From Bacteroidales bacterium (GTDB lineage: Bacteria; Bacteroidota; Bacteroidia; Bacteroidales; Paludibacteraceae), in contig CAAGHA010000105.1 of NCBI GenBank assembly GCA_900769555.1, positions 40,606 to 104,605 of the forward strand: a DNA stretch of 64,000 nucleotides, given 5' to 3'. Position 1 is the stretch's first letter. Every line of letters starts with the position of its first letter. Below, in pieces: positions 42,735 through 52,357 of this stretch. Made by a program: the position numbers and the translations under genes. The notes under the pieces are model-generated. The model did not search any database. It saw only the letters and a program-made list of their open reading frames with translations, and was not told the origin of the DNA.

Positions 42735-43820
42735 ATGGCAAAGAAGAGTAACAATACAAACAAATCAAAAAAGAAATCTCAAAACAACTCATTAATTAAA
42801 AGGGTTTTAATTATTATTTTCGGAATAACTGCAGTTGTATGTGTAGTTGGTGGAATTTTTGCTTATGCATTATTTTCGTCCAACATAAATATTGAAAAAG
42901 ACAAAAAAGAGTTCCTTTTAGTATATGAAAATGACTGTTACGATGACATAATAGACAAATTAGTGAGCAAACAAATAGTTAAAAGCAAAAAAACTTTTGA
43001 AATTGCCTCTTGGTTATTAAATAACAAAAAACAATTTAAGTCGGGACGTTATCAAATAACAAGTGAAATGAACAATCTGACATTGGTTAGAAATATTATG
43101 TATGGAAGACAAACCCCAATTAGTATATCATTCAATAACGTCAGAACAAAAGATGTTTTAGCAGAACGACTTACAAAAAAATTAAAGATATCTGAAGAGG
43201 AATTTTTAGCTGAACTATATTCTGAACAAACATTAAAAACATTAGGATTTAATAAAAATACAGTTATCAGCCTATTTATACCCAATACGTATGAAGTATA
43301 TTGGGATATTACCGCAGAAGAGTTAATAGAACGAATGAAAAAAGAATATGATCTATTTTGGAACGAGGAAAGAACAGCTAAATTATTAGACGTAGGATTA
43401 TCCAAAGAAGAGGTAAGCACCTTAGCTTCCATCGTAGAAGAAGAAACAAGAAAAAAAGATGAACAACCCGTAGTTGCCGGCTTGTACTTAAATAGAATTC
43501 ATAAAAACATCCCCTTACAAGCAGACCCCACAGTAAAATTTGCTGTTCAAGATTTTTCATTAAGACGCATATACAAAAAACATTTGGAATACGACTCACC
43601 GTACAACACCTATATGTATGCCGGATTACCTCCAGGTCCTATTCGTGTTCCCTCTATCCAAGCCATCGATGCTGTTTTAAATTTTGTAAATCACGACTAC
43701 ATTTATATGTGCGCTAAAGAAGATTTTTCCGGGTATCATAATTTTGCAACTTCATACAAAGAACACCAAGAAAATGCAGAAAGATATCGAAGAGCTCTAA
43801 ACAAAAGAGGGATTAAATAA
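42735..43820 (+). CDS. mltG: Endolytic murein transglycosylase
   Basis: The 361-aa inner-membrane enzyme cuts nascent glycan strands and helps set their length. It has a basic N-terminus, a TM helix at about residues 25-47, a LysM-like region, and the YceG domain with the catalytic Glu in LASIVEEETRKKDE, the YLNRI segment, and the YNTYMYAGLPPGPI and HNFATSYKEH motifs. Length is normal. It was the original neighbour of tRNA-Ser on the right. Confidence 0.93.
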   Translation: MAKKSNNTNKSKKKSQNNSLIKRVLIIIFGITAVVCVVGGIFAYALFSSNINIEKDKKEFLLVYENDCYDDIIDKLVSKQIVKSKKTFEIASWLLNNKKQFKSGRYQITSEMNNLTLVRNIMYGRQTPISISFNNVRTKDVLAERLTKKLKISEEEFLAELYSEQTLKTLGFNKNTVISLFIPNTYEVYWDITAEELIERMKKEYDLFWNEERTAKLLDVGLSKEEVSTLASIVEEETRKKDEQPVVAGLYLNRIHKNIPLQADPTVKFAVQDFSLRRIYKKHLEYDSPYNTYMYAGLPPGPIRVPSIQAIDAVLNFVNHDYIYMCAKEDFSGYHNFATSYKEHQENAERYRRALNKRGIK

Positions 43821-43897
43821 TAAATCCGATAGAATAAACTTCCAAAACATCAACAAAAGTCATATCCTAAAAACTAATAAACAGTTAAAATCTGACA

Positions 43898-44590
43898 CTA
43901 TTCAAAAAAGTTGATACTTGCAAAAAAGAGAGAAAACTCAACAACCAACAACGTCCATATCAACCATAAAACATCAGATTTCAAAAATCCTGTAGGAGTC
44001 ACTCCATCACAATTTACAGAGTGAAAAGTGGAATGATTCAAAAAGAATTTTCGATAAAGCCAAAAACAAAACAAAGCAACAGAAACTCCCAACAAAGTTC
44101 CACAAAGAATATCAGTTGGGAAATGTACACCCAGATAAAGACGGGTATAAGCACATAACCCGGCCCAAAGCAAAGCAACAATCGTATATCCTCTATGCCT
44201 CAATAACAAAGCAGAAAAAAGTGCAAAACCGAAAGAATTAGCAGCATGAGAAGATGGGAAACCAAACTTTCCGCCCCTATAACCATTTACATAGCACAGC
44301 AAATCCATAACGGCAGGATCTCGACTGGGACGAGGACGAGCAAACAATGGTTTCATGACAGACGAACTAATTTGATCACATAGCAAAAAAAGTAAAATTG
44401 TAAATCCAAGAGTAGCAAAAGCCTCCTTTTTTTTATTCTTAACCAAGACATAAATAAACATCAACAAAACCGGCAACCATACAAGAATTTGAGAATTCAT
44501 CCACATAAAAAAATCCAATCCTGCATTGTGACATTCCCCCATATTGAATATGACCATCGCAGCATTATCCCAAGAAAAAATTGCATCCAT
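43898..44590 (-). CDS. PAP2-family membrane phosphatase
   Basis: The 230-aa integral membrane protein has the three-part phosphatase signature: KPLFARPRPSRDP, PSSHAANSF and TRLYLGVHFPTDIL, with about five TM helices. Relatives remove phosphate from lipids such as undecaprenyl pyrophosphate or from lipid A. Substrate cannot be fixed. It is convergent with mltG and alone. Confidence 0.9.
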   Translation of the reverse strand: MDAIFSWDNAAMVIFNMGECHNAGLDFFMWMNSQILVWLPVLLMFIYVLVKNKKKEAFATLGFTILLFLLCDQISSSVMKPLFARPRPSRDPAVMDLLCYVNGYRGGKFGFPSSHAANSFGFALFSALLLRHRGYTIVALLWAGLCAYTRLYLGVHFPTDILCGTLLGVSVALFCFWLYRKFFLNHSTFHSVNCDGVTPTGFLKSDVLWLIWTLLVVEFSLFFASINFFE

Positions 44591-44848
44591 AACAATAAAA
44601 AAATATTTACAAAAATATAAACTTTATTGAAGTTAATTGCTAGTTTTCAGAAACTATTTTAAATTTACTCAGGTAAATCGTTATCCACTTCAAAAGTTTT
44701 ACGAAAATAGTAAAAAAAATCCTTCAAGAGAATCTTAAAATAAAATTTAAACATTATATAAGTCAAAAACAATTAAAATATACATTAAAGTTCAAGATTG
44801 TTTTTAAATTTGTCGATTGAAAGTTCTAACAAAGGAAAGATTATAGAG

Positions 44849-46183
44849 ATGAAAATTGTTATAGCCGGAGCAGGAGAAGTTGGTACTCACTTAGCAAAAA
44901 TGCTATCAAGAGAGAATCATGACATCATACTCATTGATGAAGATGATGCAAAGTTGCGACCAATGGAAGAAAATTACGACATTATGGTTGCAGAGGGGGT
45001 CTCTACATCCATATCAGATTTAAAGAATGCAGGAGTAGAGAATTGCGATCTATTCATTGGAGTAACTCCTATTGAAAGTCAAAACATCACCTCTTGCATC
45101 TTAGCACACAACTTAGGCGCAAAAAAAACGTTAGCAAGAATTAATAACTACGAATATTTGCAAGACGAGAATCAACAATTTTTCAAAGACCTTGGAATTG
45201 ATTCACTTATCTATCCGGAACTTCTGGCAGCAAAAGAAATCATCAATTCACTCCAAATAAATTGGATTCGACAATGGATGGAATTTTCCAACGGAGCACT
45301 GACTCTTATAGGAATGAAAGTGCGAAACAACGCATCCATTATCAATCAAAAATTAATGGATTTACAAAACAGTCAATTCTATCGTGTTGTTGCCATTCGT
45401 CGTGATACTAGTGCTATAATTCCGAAAGGAAATGATTGCATAAAAGCCAATGACATCGTCTATTTTATCACCACAAAAGATTATATTACCGATGTAAGAG
45501 AACAAGCCGGAAAGGAAGTAATTCAAGTCAAAGATTTAATGATTTTGGGAGGTGGTAATATGTCGGTAAAAACAGTTGAACGACTTCCTAAAGATATACA
45601 TGCAAAAGTTTTAATAAAGGAAGAAAATTCAAATAATATACCCAAATTGTTGGAGCAAGACAATGTGATGGCATTTAACGGTGATGCCAGTGACTTGGAT
45701 TTTCTGAAAGAAGAAGGAATAGAAGATATGGATGCATTTGTTGCACTATCAGACAATTCTGAAGCAAATATTTTAGCATGTATCACAGCCAAAAGAATGG
45801 GACTAAAAAAGACAATTGCAGAAATAGAAAACATAGACTATATTCCATTAGCAGAGAGTTTAGATATTGGAACCGTTATCAATAAAAAACTTACAGCTGC
45901 GAGTCATATCTATCAATATACACTTGACGCAGATGTACATAATGTAAAATGTCTTACCCATGTGGATGCAGATGTGGTTGAATTAACGCCCAAAATGGGT
46001 TCACCAATCACAATGGGAAAAATCAAAGAGATAAATATACCTAAAGACATCTTTATCGGAGGATACATACGAGACGGAATCGGATACATTGCGAATGGTG
46101 ATACCGAATTGATTCCCGGTGATGATGTTATTGTATTTTGTATCTCATCAAGTTTTCATAAATTAGATAAACTTTTTAATTAG
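44849..46183 (+). CDS. trkA: Trk potassium-uptake regulatory subunit
   Basis: The 444-aa cytoplasmic protein has two RCK modules. The first starts MKIVIAGAGEVGTHLAKMLS (NAD(H)-binding glycine pattern), the second LGGGNMSVKTVERL, and each is followed by a TrkA_C domain. It gates a TrkH channel according to nucleotide. TrkH usually follows in Bacteroidota but is absent here: the next gene is an M23 peptidase. The ATG at 44849 matches the family start. Confidence 0.93.
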   Translation: MKIVIAGAGEVGTHLAKMLSRENHDIILIDEDDAKLRPMEENYDIMVAEGVSTSISDLKNAGVENCDLFIGVTPIESQNITSCILAHNLGAKKTLARINNYEYLQDENQQFFKDLGIDSLIYPELLAAKEIINSLQINWIRQWMEFSNGALTLIGMKVRNNASIINQKLMDLQNSQFYRVVAIRRDTSAIIPKGNDCIKANDIVYFITTKDYITDVREQAGKEVIQVKDLMILGGGNMSVKTVERLPKDIHAKVLIKEENSNNIPKLLEQDNVMAFNGDASDLDFLKEEGIEDMDAFVALSDNSEANILACITAKRMGLKKTIAEIENIDYIPLAESLDIGTVINKKLTAASHIYQYTLDADVHNVKCLTHVDADVVELTPKMGSPITMGKIKEINIPKDIFIGGYIRDGIGYIANGDTELIPGDDVIVFCISSSFHKLDKLFN

Positions 46184-46188
46184 AAATT

Positions 46189-47433
46189 ATGATAAAATTA
46201 CGGATTTTGCCTCTATTAATATTCTTAACTGTACTTTTCTCTTGTAATAACAAAACACAAAACGGAGAAGAACAATCCATCAATGACACAACTATATTGG
46301 ATAGTCTGATTTGGAAAAAACAAAATGTAAGAGATACATTTATGGGCATTGACATAGAAGAATTAGATGTAGAACATGGGAAAATTCCTAATGGAAAGAC
46401 TTTAAGTGATATACTCTCTTCTTACAAAGTTAATAGTTCCACCATACACTGTTTGGCAGAATGTTCCAAACCAACTTTCGATGTAAGAAAAATTAGAAGC
46501 GGAAATAATTACCATGTTTTTCTGACTAGAGATTCAATCCCTACTCTAGCCTATTTTATTTACGAAATAAATCCGACTGAATATTTAACATGTTCCTTCT
46601 ATGATACAATCTGCGTGAAAAAAGAGATGAAAGAATTAACCAAGAGACGAAAGAAAGTGTCGGGAGAAATCGAAAGTTCTTTATGGAATTCAGTTGTTGC
46701 ACAAAATGTACCATTTGAATTAGCATTAAAGTTGTCTGATATTTATGCTTGGAACATAGATTTTTTCAGTCTCCAAAAAGGAGATAAATATGATGTTATA
46801 TATACTGAAGTTTTTTGCGATTCAACCTTTATTCGTATAGACACCATTGAGTGCGCAATTTTTAATCATTGCGGAACAGATTTTCATGCGATTCCGTTTA
46901 CTCAAAATAGCAGAAGAGATTTTTATGACTATGATGGAAAAAGTCTGCGAAAAGCATTTTTAAAAGCTCCACTAAGTTATTCTCGAATAAGTTCACACTT
47001 TACTCATAAACGCTTCCATCCCGTACTTAAATATTACAGACCACACCATGGAGTGGATTATGCAGCACCAACAGGAACTCCGGTTCACACAATTGGGGAT
47101 GGAAAAGTTATTTTCAAAGGCTACACTAAGGGAGGGGGACATACTGTAAAAATTCAACATAATAGTACCTATACCACTTGTTATATGCATCTCTCCAAAT
47201 ATGGAAAAATAAGCACAGGCTCTATAGTCAAACAAGGAGAAGTTATTGGTTACGTTGGAAGTACCGGAATATCAACAGGTCCCCATTTAGATTTTCGTGT
47301 TTATCAAAATGGCACTCCAATCAACCCTTTGAAAATGAAATCACCTCCGGTGGAACCTGTTAATCCAGAATTAATTGACTCATTCAAATGCATTCGGGAT
47401 TCTGTTTTAAAAATTTTAACGAGAAGATTGTAG
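46189..47433 (+). CDS. M23 peptidase, lipoprotein
   Basis: The 414-aa protein has a lipoprotein signal ending LFSC (Cys19). The middle part resembles OapA/LysM-linked domains, and the C-terminal LytM domain has HHGVDYAAPTGTPVHTIGDG (first His and Asp zinc ligands), YMHLSKYG and GPHLDFRV (the HxD variant of the usual HxH). A change of the last His to Asp may affect catalysis, as in some scaffold-type M23 proteins. It begins 5 bp after trkA. Confidence 0.85.
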   Translation: MIKLRILPLLIFLTVLFSCNNKTQNGEEQSINDTTILDSLIWKKQNVRDTFMGIDIEELDVEHGKIPNGKTLSDILSSYKVNSSTIHCLAECSKPTFDVRKIRSGNNYHVFLTRDSIPTLAYFIYEINPTEYLTCSFYDTICVKKEMKELTKRRKKVSGEIESSLWNSVVAQNVPFELALKLSDIYAWNIDFFSLQKGDKYDVIYTEVFCDSTFIRIDTIECAIFNHCGTDFHAIPFTQNSRRDFYDYDGKSLRKAFLKAPLSYSRISSHFTHKRFHPVLKYYRPHHGVDYAAPTGTPVHTIGDGKVIFKGYTKGGGHTVKIQHNSTYTTCYMHLSKYGKISTGSIVKQGEVIGYVGSTGISTGPHLDFRVYQNGTPINPLKMKSPPVEPVNPELIDSFKCIRDSVLKILTRRL

Positions 47434-47452
47434 AATCAAATAAAAAAAATAC

Positions 47453-47460
47453 TACCTTTG
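47453..47460 (+). promoter_or_regulatory. metK promoter -7 box
   Basis: TACCTTTG matches TAnnTTTG and lies 12 nt before the SAM-II-like aptamer, so the RNA would start at about the aptamer 5' end. Confidence 0.6.
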
Positions 47461-47470
47461 TAAAAATTTT

Positions 47471-47522
47471 AAGTGGATAGATTTGACTGCTTGCAACCAC
47501 AGGAAAAAATGCTAAAATAGAT
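47471..47522 (+). promoter_or_regulatory. SAM-II-like riboswitch upstream of metK
   Basis: The segment has SAM-II aptamer hallmarks: a P1 helix GTGG/CCAC enclosing GATTTGAC and CTTGCAA, followed by an A-rich linker and ATGCTAAAATAG, which would form the pseudoknot with the loop. SAM-II binds S-adenosylmethionine and lowers expression by blocking translation or transcription. Its place before SAM synthetase gives a feedback loop. The aptamer is followed by about 95 nt of leader before the metK ATG. Confidence 0.75.
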
Positions 47523-47618
47523 TTGGTTTTCTATCTTTCCTGAACAGCATTGAATATCCCCTTGAATTTCAAACGAACGAATTTGTAACAATAGCTAAAT
47601 TCCAAAAAAAAGAATAAA

Positions 47619-48902
47619 ATGGGATATTATTTTTCTTCAGAATCGGTATCAGAAGGGCATCCTGATAAAGTAGCAGATCAGATTTCAGATGCTATTTTGG
47701 ACAATATTTTAGTCCAAGATATGAACTCAAAAGTTGCATGCGAGACTTTAGTTACAACCGGACAGGTAATCATTGCCGGAGAGATAAAGACTACAGCACG
47801 AATCAACGAACAAGAGATTGCACGAAGAGTAATCAAACAAATTGGTTATACCAAAAGTGACTACAAATTTGATGGTGAGTCGTGCGGAATTCTTACCGCG
47901 TTGCATGGTCAATCTCCAGATATCAACCAAGGAGTGGAACGTGAAAATCCGTTCGACCAAGGAGCCGGAGACCAAGGAATGATGTTTGGCTATGCATGTG
48001 ATGAAACACAAAGTTATATGCCAATTGCAATCGATATAGCTCATAACCTATTAATCGAGTTGGCTGCCATCCGAAAAGCCGGAAAAGAGATGACCTACCT
48101 TCGTCCCGACTCAAAGTCGCAAGTAACCATTGAGTATGGAGACGATAATCGTCCGAAACGAATTGACACAATCGTTTTATCCACGCAACACGACGAATTT
48201 ATTGTAGATTCTAACAATCAAAAAGAGGCAGACAATAAAATGTTGGAGCAGATAAAGAAAGATGTAAAAGAGATACTCATTCCAAGAGTATTAGAGAAAC
48301 ATCCAGAATATCAAGCACTACTAAAAGAGGATTATACGTTACATGTTAACCCTACAGGAAAATTTGTCATTGGCGGACCATACGGAGATACCGGTTTGAC
48401 CGGACGAAAAATAATTGTTGATACATACGGCGGAAAAGGGGCTCATGGTGGAGGAGCATTCTCCGGAAAGGATCCATCTAAAGTTGACCGTTCTGCAGCT
48501 TATGCAGCACGCCACTTAGCAAAAAATATTATAGCAGCAGGCTTGGCTAAAGAGGTATTGGTTCAGGTTGCTTATGCAATAGGTGTGGCAGAGCCTATAA
48601 ACCTATTCATTAACACATATAACTCTTCTACCCTATCTATAAGTGATGGAGAAATGGCTCAAAAGATTAGCGATAGCAAAATTTTTGATATGCGCCCGAG
48701 AGCCATTGAAGAACGATTAAAATTAAGAAATCCAATCTACGAAGAAACAGCATCCTACGGACATATGGGAAGAGAACCAAAAGTTGTTACAAAAACATTT
48801 GAAACTGCCGGGGGTGAAGTTATTACAAAAGAGGTAGAATTGTTTACATGGGAGAAATGTGACAAAGTAGATGAGTTAAAAAAAATATTTAATTTAAAAT
48901 AG
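47619..48902 (+). CDS. metK: S-adenosylmethionine synthetase
   Basis: The 427-aa enzyme makes SAM from methionine and ATP. Seen: SVSEGHPDKVADQISDA at the start, GQSPDINQGV, GAGDQGMMFGYA, the P-loop-like GKFVIGGPYGDTGLTGRK, and GGGAFSGKDPSKVDRSAAYAA split over the active site. Length is at the long end, typical of Bacteroidota. Expression is probably controlled by the upstream SAM-II-like element. Confidence 0.97.
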   Translation: MGYYFSSESVSEGHPDKVADQISDAILDNILVQDMNSKVACETLVTTGQVIIAGEIKTTARINEQEIARRVIKQIGYTKSDYKFDGESCGILTALHGQSPDINQGVERENPFDQGAGDQGMMFGYACDETQSYMPIAIDIAHNLLIELAAIRKAGKEMTYLRPDSKSQVTIEYGDDNRPKRIDTIVLSTQHDEFIVDSNNQKEADNKMLEQIKKDVKEILIPRVLEKHPEYQALLKEDYTLHVNPTGKFVIGGPYGDTGLTGRKIIVDTYGGKGAHGGGAFSGKDPSKVDRSAAYAARHLAKNIIAAGLAKEVLVQVAYAIGVAEPINLFINTYNSSTLSISDGEMAQKISDSKIFDMRPRAIEERLKLRNPIYEETASYGHMGREPKVVTKTFETAGGEVITKEVELFTWEKCDKVDELKKIFNLK

Positions 48903-48991
48903 AAGAAGTAAGGAAGAATTTATAACATATTACAAAAGGTTAGAAATAGCTTCTTAAAAATTTCAGAACAATAACTTTCACAAAGACAAAA

Positions 48992-49026
48992 AATAAGGTG
49001 CACGTTTAATGCACCTTATTTTTTTC
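48992..49026. terminator. Terminator between metK and ahcY
   Basis: AATAAGGTGCA and TGCACCTTATT form a perfect hairpin followed by TTTTTC on the plus strand. It separates the two convergent genes. Confidence 0.88.
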
Positions 49027-49053
49027 TTCCATTTTCAATATGAAACATACGTC

Positions 49054-50466
49054 TTAATATCTATACCAATCCGATTTATAAGGGCCATCAACAGAAACAC
49101 CAATATATTCAGCTTGAGCTTTGGTCAACTTAGTTAATTTAGCTCCGATTTTAGCCAAGTGCAAACGAGCAACTTCCTCATCTAAAGATTTAGGCAGACA
49201 ATAAACACCCACTTTGTACTCTTTAGCAAAAAGCTCCATTTGCGCCAAAGTTTGATTCGTAAAAGAATTACTCATTACAAACGAAGGATGCCCCGTTGCA
49301 CAACCTAAATTAACCAAACGACCATCTGCCAACAAGATAACAGAATGTCCATCTGGGAAGAAATATTGATCTACTTGAGGTTTTATATTTCTCATTTTGA
49401 TTCCCTGGTATTTTTTCAACTTATCCACCTGTATTTCACTATCAAAATGACCGATATTACAAATAATGGCAGAATTTTTCATCTTCTCGATATGCTCAAT
49501 ACATATCACATCAATATTACCTGTTGTAGTTACATAAATATCACCCTCTTTAACAGCCTCTTCCATAGTAGTAACCTCAAACCCTTCCATCGCAGCTTGT
49601 AAAGCACAAATAGGGTCAATTTCAGTAACTAATACTCTTGCACCATAATGACGCATAGAATGAGCACAACCTTTACCCACATCTCCATAACCACAAACCA
49701 CAACCACCTTTCCGGCTACCATAATATCTGTAGCACGCTTTATACCATCAGCCAATGACTCACGACAACCATAAAGATTATCAAACTTAGATTTTGTAAC
49801 CGAATCATTCACATTGAAAGCAGGGAAACGCAATTTTCCCTCTTTTTCCATTTGATACAAACGATGGACACCGGTAGTGGTTTCTTCTGAAACACCGCGA
49901 ACCTCCGGAATCAAACGATTAAAGAAAGAATTATCAGCAACAAGGATACTTTTCAAGATTTTCAATAACTCAATCTCATCTTCACTCGTAGCTACTCTAT
50001 CCAAAATCGAAGCATTTTTCTCTGCATCAGCGCCCAAATGAATCATCAATGTAGCATCTCCTCCATCGTCAACAATAAGATTTGGACCCAACCCATTCCC
50101 AAAATTCAAAGCTTGCAACGTACACCACCAATACTCCTCTAAAGTCTCCCCTTTCCATGCAAAAACAGGAACACCTGCAGCGGCAATTGCAGCTGCTGCA
50201 TGATCTTGCGTAGAATAAATATTACAACTTGCCCAACGAACCTGAGCACCTAATTCAACCAATGTTTCTATCAATACAGCAGTTTGAATAGTCATGTGCA
50301 AAGACCCTGAAATGCGAGCTCCTTTCAAAGGCTTTTGCTGACCATATTTTTCTCTAAGTGCCATTAAACCAGGCATTTCTTGCTCTGCCAATTCAATCTC
50401 TTTACGACCGAAATCAGCCAAAGAGATATCCGCAACCTTATACGGTAAAGATGAAAATAAATCCAT
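49054..50466 (-). CDS. ahcY: S-adenosylhomocysteine hydrolase
   Basis: The 470-aa NAD-dependent enzyme splits S-adenosylhomocysteine into adenosine and homocysteine, completing the methyl cycle with metK opposite. Seen: LHMTIQTAVLIETLVELGAQ, NVNDSVTKSKFDNLYGCRES with the catalytic Lys and Asp, VVVCGYGDVGKGCAHSMR as NAD-binding loop and the C-terminal KSDWYRY. I use the ATG at 50466 rather than a TTG 6 nt upstream. Confidence 0.96.
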   Translation of the reverse strand: MDLFSSLPYKVADISLADFGRKEIELAEQEMPGLMALREKYGQQKPLKGARISGSLHMTIQTAVLIETLVELGAQVRWASCNIYSTQDHAAAAIAAAGVPVFAWKGETLEEYWWCTLQALNFGNGLGPNLIVDDGGDATLMIHLGADAEKNASILDRVATSEDEIELLKILKSILVADNSFFNRLIPEVRGVSEETTTGVHRLYQMEKEGKLRFPAFNVNDSVTKSKFDNLYGCRESLADGIKRATDIMVAGKVVVVCGYGDVGKGCAHSMRHYGARVLVTEIDPICALQAAMEGFEVTTMEEAVKEGDIYVTTTGNIDVICIEHIEKMKNSAIICNIGHFDSEIQVDKLKKYQGIKMRNIKPQVDQYFFPDGHSVILLADGRLVNLGCATGHPSFVMSNSFTNQTLAQMELFAKEYKVGVYCLPKSLDEEVARLHLAKIGAKLTKLTKAQAEYIGVSVDGPYKSDWYRY

Positions 50467-50587
50467 ACTCAATTTTATTTTGAAAATTTATTTTGCAAAG
50501 ATACAATAAAATCATTCGTAACCGAATCTAACAGCCATAGTTTTACAATTAAATTTTCTCTTATTTGAAAATGTAAATATCGTTCCG

Positions 50588-51331
50588 ATGCTTGCAGACT
50601 CAAAAATAACAGGAGAATATTTTAAGACAATTACCATTTTAAATGGCAAAGAGTTCAAGTTTGACAACATTGTGACCGAAATGCCAAACAATTTCAAAGA
50701 TTGGGTAAAAAGCAATGAAGACAAACTTTCACACATGGCAAAGCACGGCAAAAGTCCCTACTTCATAAGTAGAAATAAAAAGATTGTGGAGGGAATTTTG
50801 AAACCGAAAGAGTTGTCAGTGATTGAGAAATCAAATAAAATTAAATACGCAAAGAAACAAGGCGGTTGGGTTGATACTGATGGGGCGGATGTTAAAATGC
50901 CTATTTTTACAAAAGAGAATACTTCTTTTGAATACAAAAATGGTGGGAAAGTAACAACCCCTAAAAGTAGGATTGAAAATGCAAATAAAAGCAAACAAGA
51001 AACTCTAAAGTTTGAAAAAGAGTTAGGAATGGCAAAAACATTTGCTAAGAACGGTTATAATGTTGAACTACTTGAAGAAATTCCAAAAATTTCTTCTCCT
51101 GATGCAATTATAAACGGAAAGAAAGTTGATTTTAAATGCCTTTCGAGTGCAAACAATATTGTGAGACATGCAAAAGAAGCAATAAGAAAACAAGGTGCAG
51201 ACTTCGTGTATTTTGAGTTTGATAATAATAATAAACATCTATATTTGAAAGAATTAAATGTATTATCTTCAAAATACAATATACATGGAAAATATTATTT
51301 TAAGGGAGAAGAAGAAATATTAGAATTTTAA
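50588..51331 (+). CDS. Orphan polymorphic-toxin-like protein, CdiA-CT-type nuclease end
   Basis: The 247-aa protein has an N-terminal part resembling the tail of phage head-morphogenesis (SPP1 gp7-like) proteins (MPNNFKDWVKSNEDKL), a polar linker, and a C-terminal domain with AKNGYNVELLEEI, SPDAIINGKKVDFKCLSS and ADFVYFEF. The last segments match the tRNA-nuclease CdiA-CT pattern (Glu, Asp-x-Lys active site). No secretion signal or larger delivery domain is attached. It may be a domain left by a lost prophage or toxin gene. Confidence 0.6.
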   Translation: MLADSKITGEYFKTITILNGKEFKFDNIVTEMPNNFKDWVKSNEDKLSHMAKHGKSPYFISRNKKIVEGILKPKELSVIEKSNKIKYAKKQGGWVDTDGADVKMPIFTKENTSFEYKNGGKVTTPKSRIENANKSKQETLKFEKELGMAKTFAKNGYNVELLEEIPKISSPDAIINGKKVDFKCLSSANNIVRHAKEAIRKQGADFVYFEFDNNNKHLYLKELNVLSSKYNIHGKYYFKGEEEILEF

Positions 51332-51337
51332 ATACAA

Positions 51338-51373
51338 CACCCTCAACAACTACTCATTTAATTGTTGAGGGTG
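51338..51373. terminator. Hairpin after the toxin-like gene
   Basis: CACCCTCAACAA (51338-51349) and TTGTTGAGGGTG (51362-51373) pair perfectly with a 12-nt loop. No strong T-run follows directly. Confidence 0.6.
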
Positions 51374-51484
51374 AGGGCTGTCCGAGTTCGCCAAAGAGGC
51401 GCAACACAGACAATGCAAATATACAATTGATTATTTAATTAGCAAATAAAATTCAGTTTTTTTTTAAATTTGTAAAAAAAAGAT

Positions 51485-51715
51485 ATGAAACACACGAAAG
51501 AAACAGAGCAAGCGGTTTTAAGATATGCTTTGCGATATGGTTTAAATATAGTTAGTTATGCTTGTAAATTTGGCAATTGGTTGGCTTATAATGTAAGCAG
51601 TGATGAATTAAAGGGTACTTGTTGCGGTTATCCTCACTATGTGTTTATTCGTGAGGATATGAAGTGCAGATTTGCAAACCATGATGAGGTATTTAAGATT
51701 ATGGGTATAGAATAA
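51485..51715 (+). CDS. Small protein of unknown function
   Basis: The 76-aa soluble protein has several Cys residues (SYACKFGNW, GTCCGYPHY) and a helical start MKHTKETEQAVLRYALRYG. No family is recognised. Its place after the toxin-like gene allows an immunity role, but the 150-bp gap and the intervening hairpin argue for a separate transcript. Confidence 0.5.
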   Translation: MKHTKETEQAVLRYALRYGLNIVSYACKFGNWLAYNVSSDELKGTCCGYPHYVFIREDMKCRFANHDEVFKIMGIE

Positions 51716-51720
51716 AAACA

Positions 51721-52038
51721 CTATTTTCCAAACAAACCTTTTAAAACGATATAGGCAAGACCCAAGACGTTTGCGGTTGTAGTGGCAAGTAAGACGTTTA
51801 AAACGGACGGAGAAAGGTATAAAACAGTAGCACCAACAAGAATTAGAATAGTAATCACTGAAACCAACCAAATTGATGAAGTCCAAACCACCCATTTAGC
51901 CAAAAATAAACGTTGTTCGGTGTTTTGTTCATACCTTTTTTGTCTGTTTTTTGCTTCTTTTACAACATCTTGTGTTGATTTTTTTATTTGGGCATTGTCA
52001 ATAGGTTCTTCCCAATCTAAAGAATTAATTTCCTCCAT
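51721..52038 (-). CDS. Two-TM membrane protein, possible toxin of a Panacea-like module
   Basis: The 105-aa protein (from ATG 52038, MEEINSLDWEEPIDN) has a charged N-terminal helix and two TM helices at about residues 50-74 and 80-100. It overlaps the upstream Panacea-like gene by 14 nt. Small 2-TM proteins are among the toxins paired with Panacea (SocA/DUF4065) antitoxins, so an arrangement of that kind is plausible. Confidence 0.5.
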   Translation of the reverse strand: MEEINSLDWEEPIDNAQIKKSTQDVVKEAKNRQKRYEQNTEQRLFLAKWVVWTSSIWLVSVITILILVGATVLYLSPSVLNVLLATTTANVLGLAYIVLKGLFGK

Positions 52039-52357
52039 CTTTATTTGATTTAATAAGTTTTTGGAAATATGGGAAAATATACTCATCAGGAATTTCATCA
52101 TTCCAATCAAATTCGGGTAATAGGGTTGTTTGCTCCCATGGTGAACCCTCTTGGTGCGACCATGAAGTTAAATAATATGCTGTCTTCTCTCCAAACCCAC
52201 GAAATACAAAAGAAACAAGTTCTTTTAAATATGTATCATCTTTGACGTTTTTAATACAATCGTGATTAAATGTTATTTCGCTTAAATCATCATATTTTAA
52301 AAGTTTATTTTTTGTTTTAGGGATAAAGAATTTTACATTCGCTTTAAAAATTTGCAA
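52025..52357 (-). pseudogene. C-terminal part of a SocA/Panacea (DUF4065)-like antitoxin
   Basis: The frame of 110 codons opens at a TTG. It contains LKELVSFVFRGFGEKTAYYL and the TSWSHQEGSPWEQT segment, which match the C-terminal half of DUF4065/Panacea domains (the conserved LTHxEGSPW pattern). The N-terminal half (about 80 residues with the AWxYGPVVP motif) is absent; a stop lies about 12 codons upstream. It is likely a 5'-truncated antitoxin, or a divergent short form. Confidence 0.5.
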
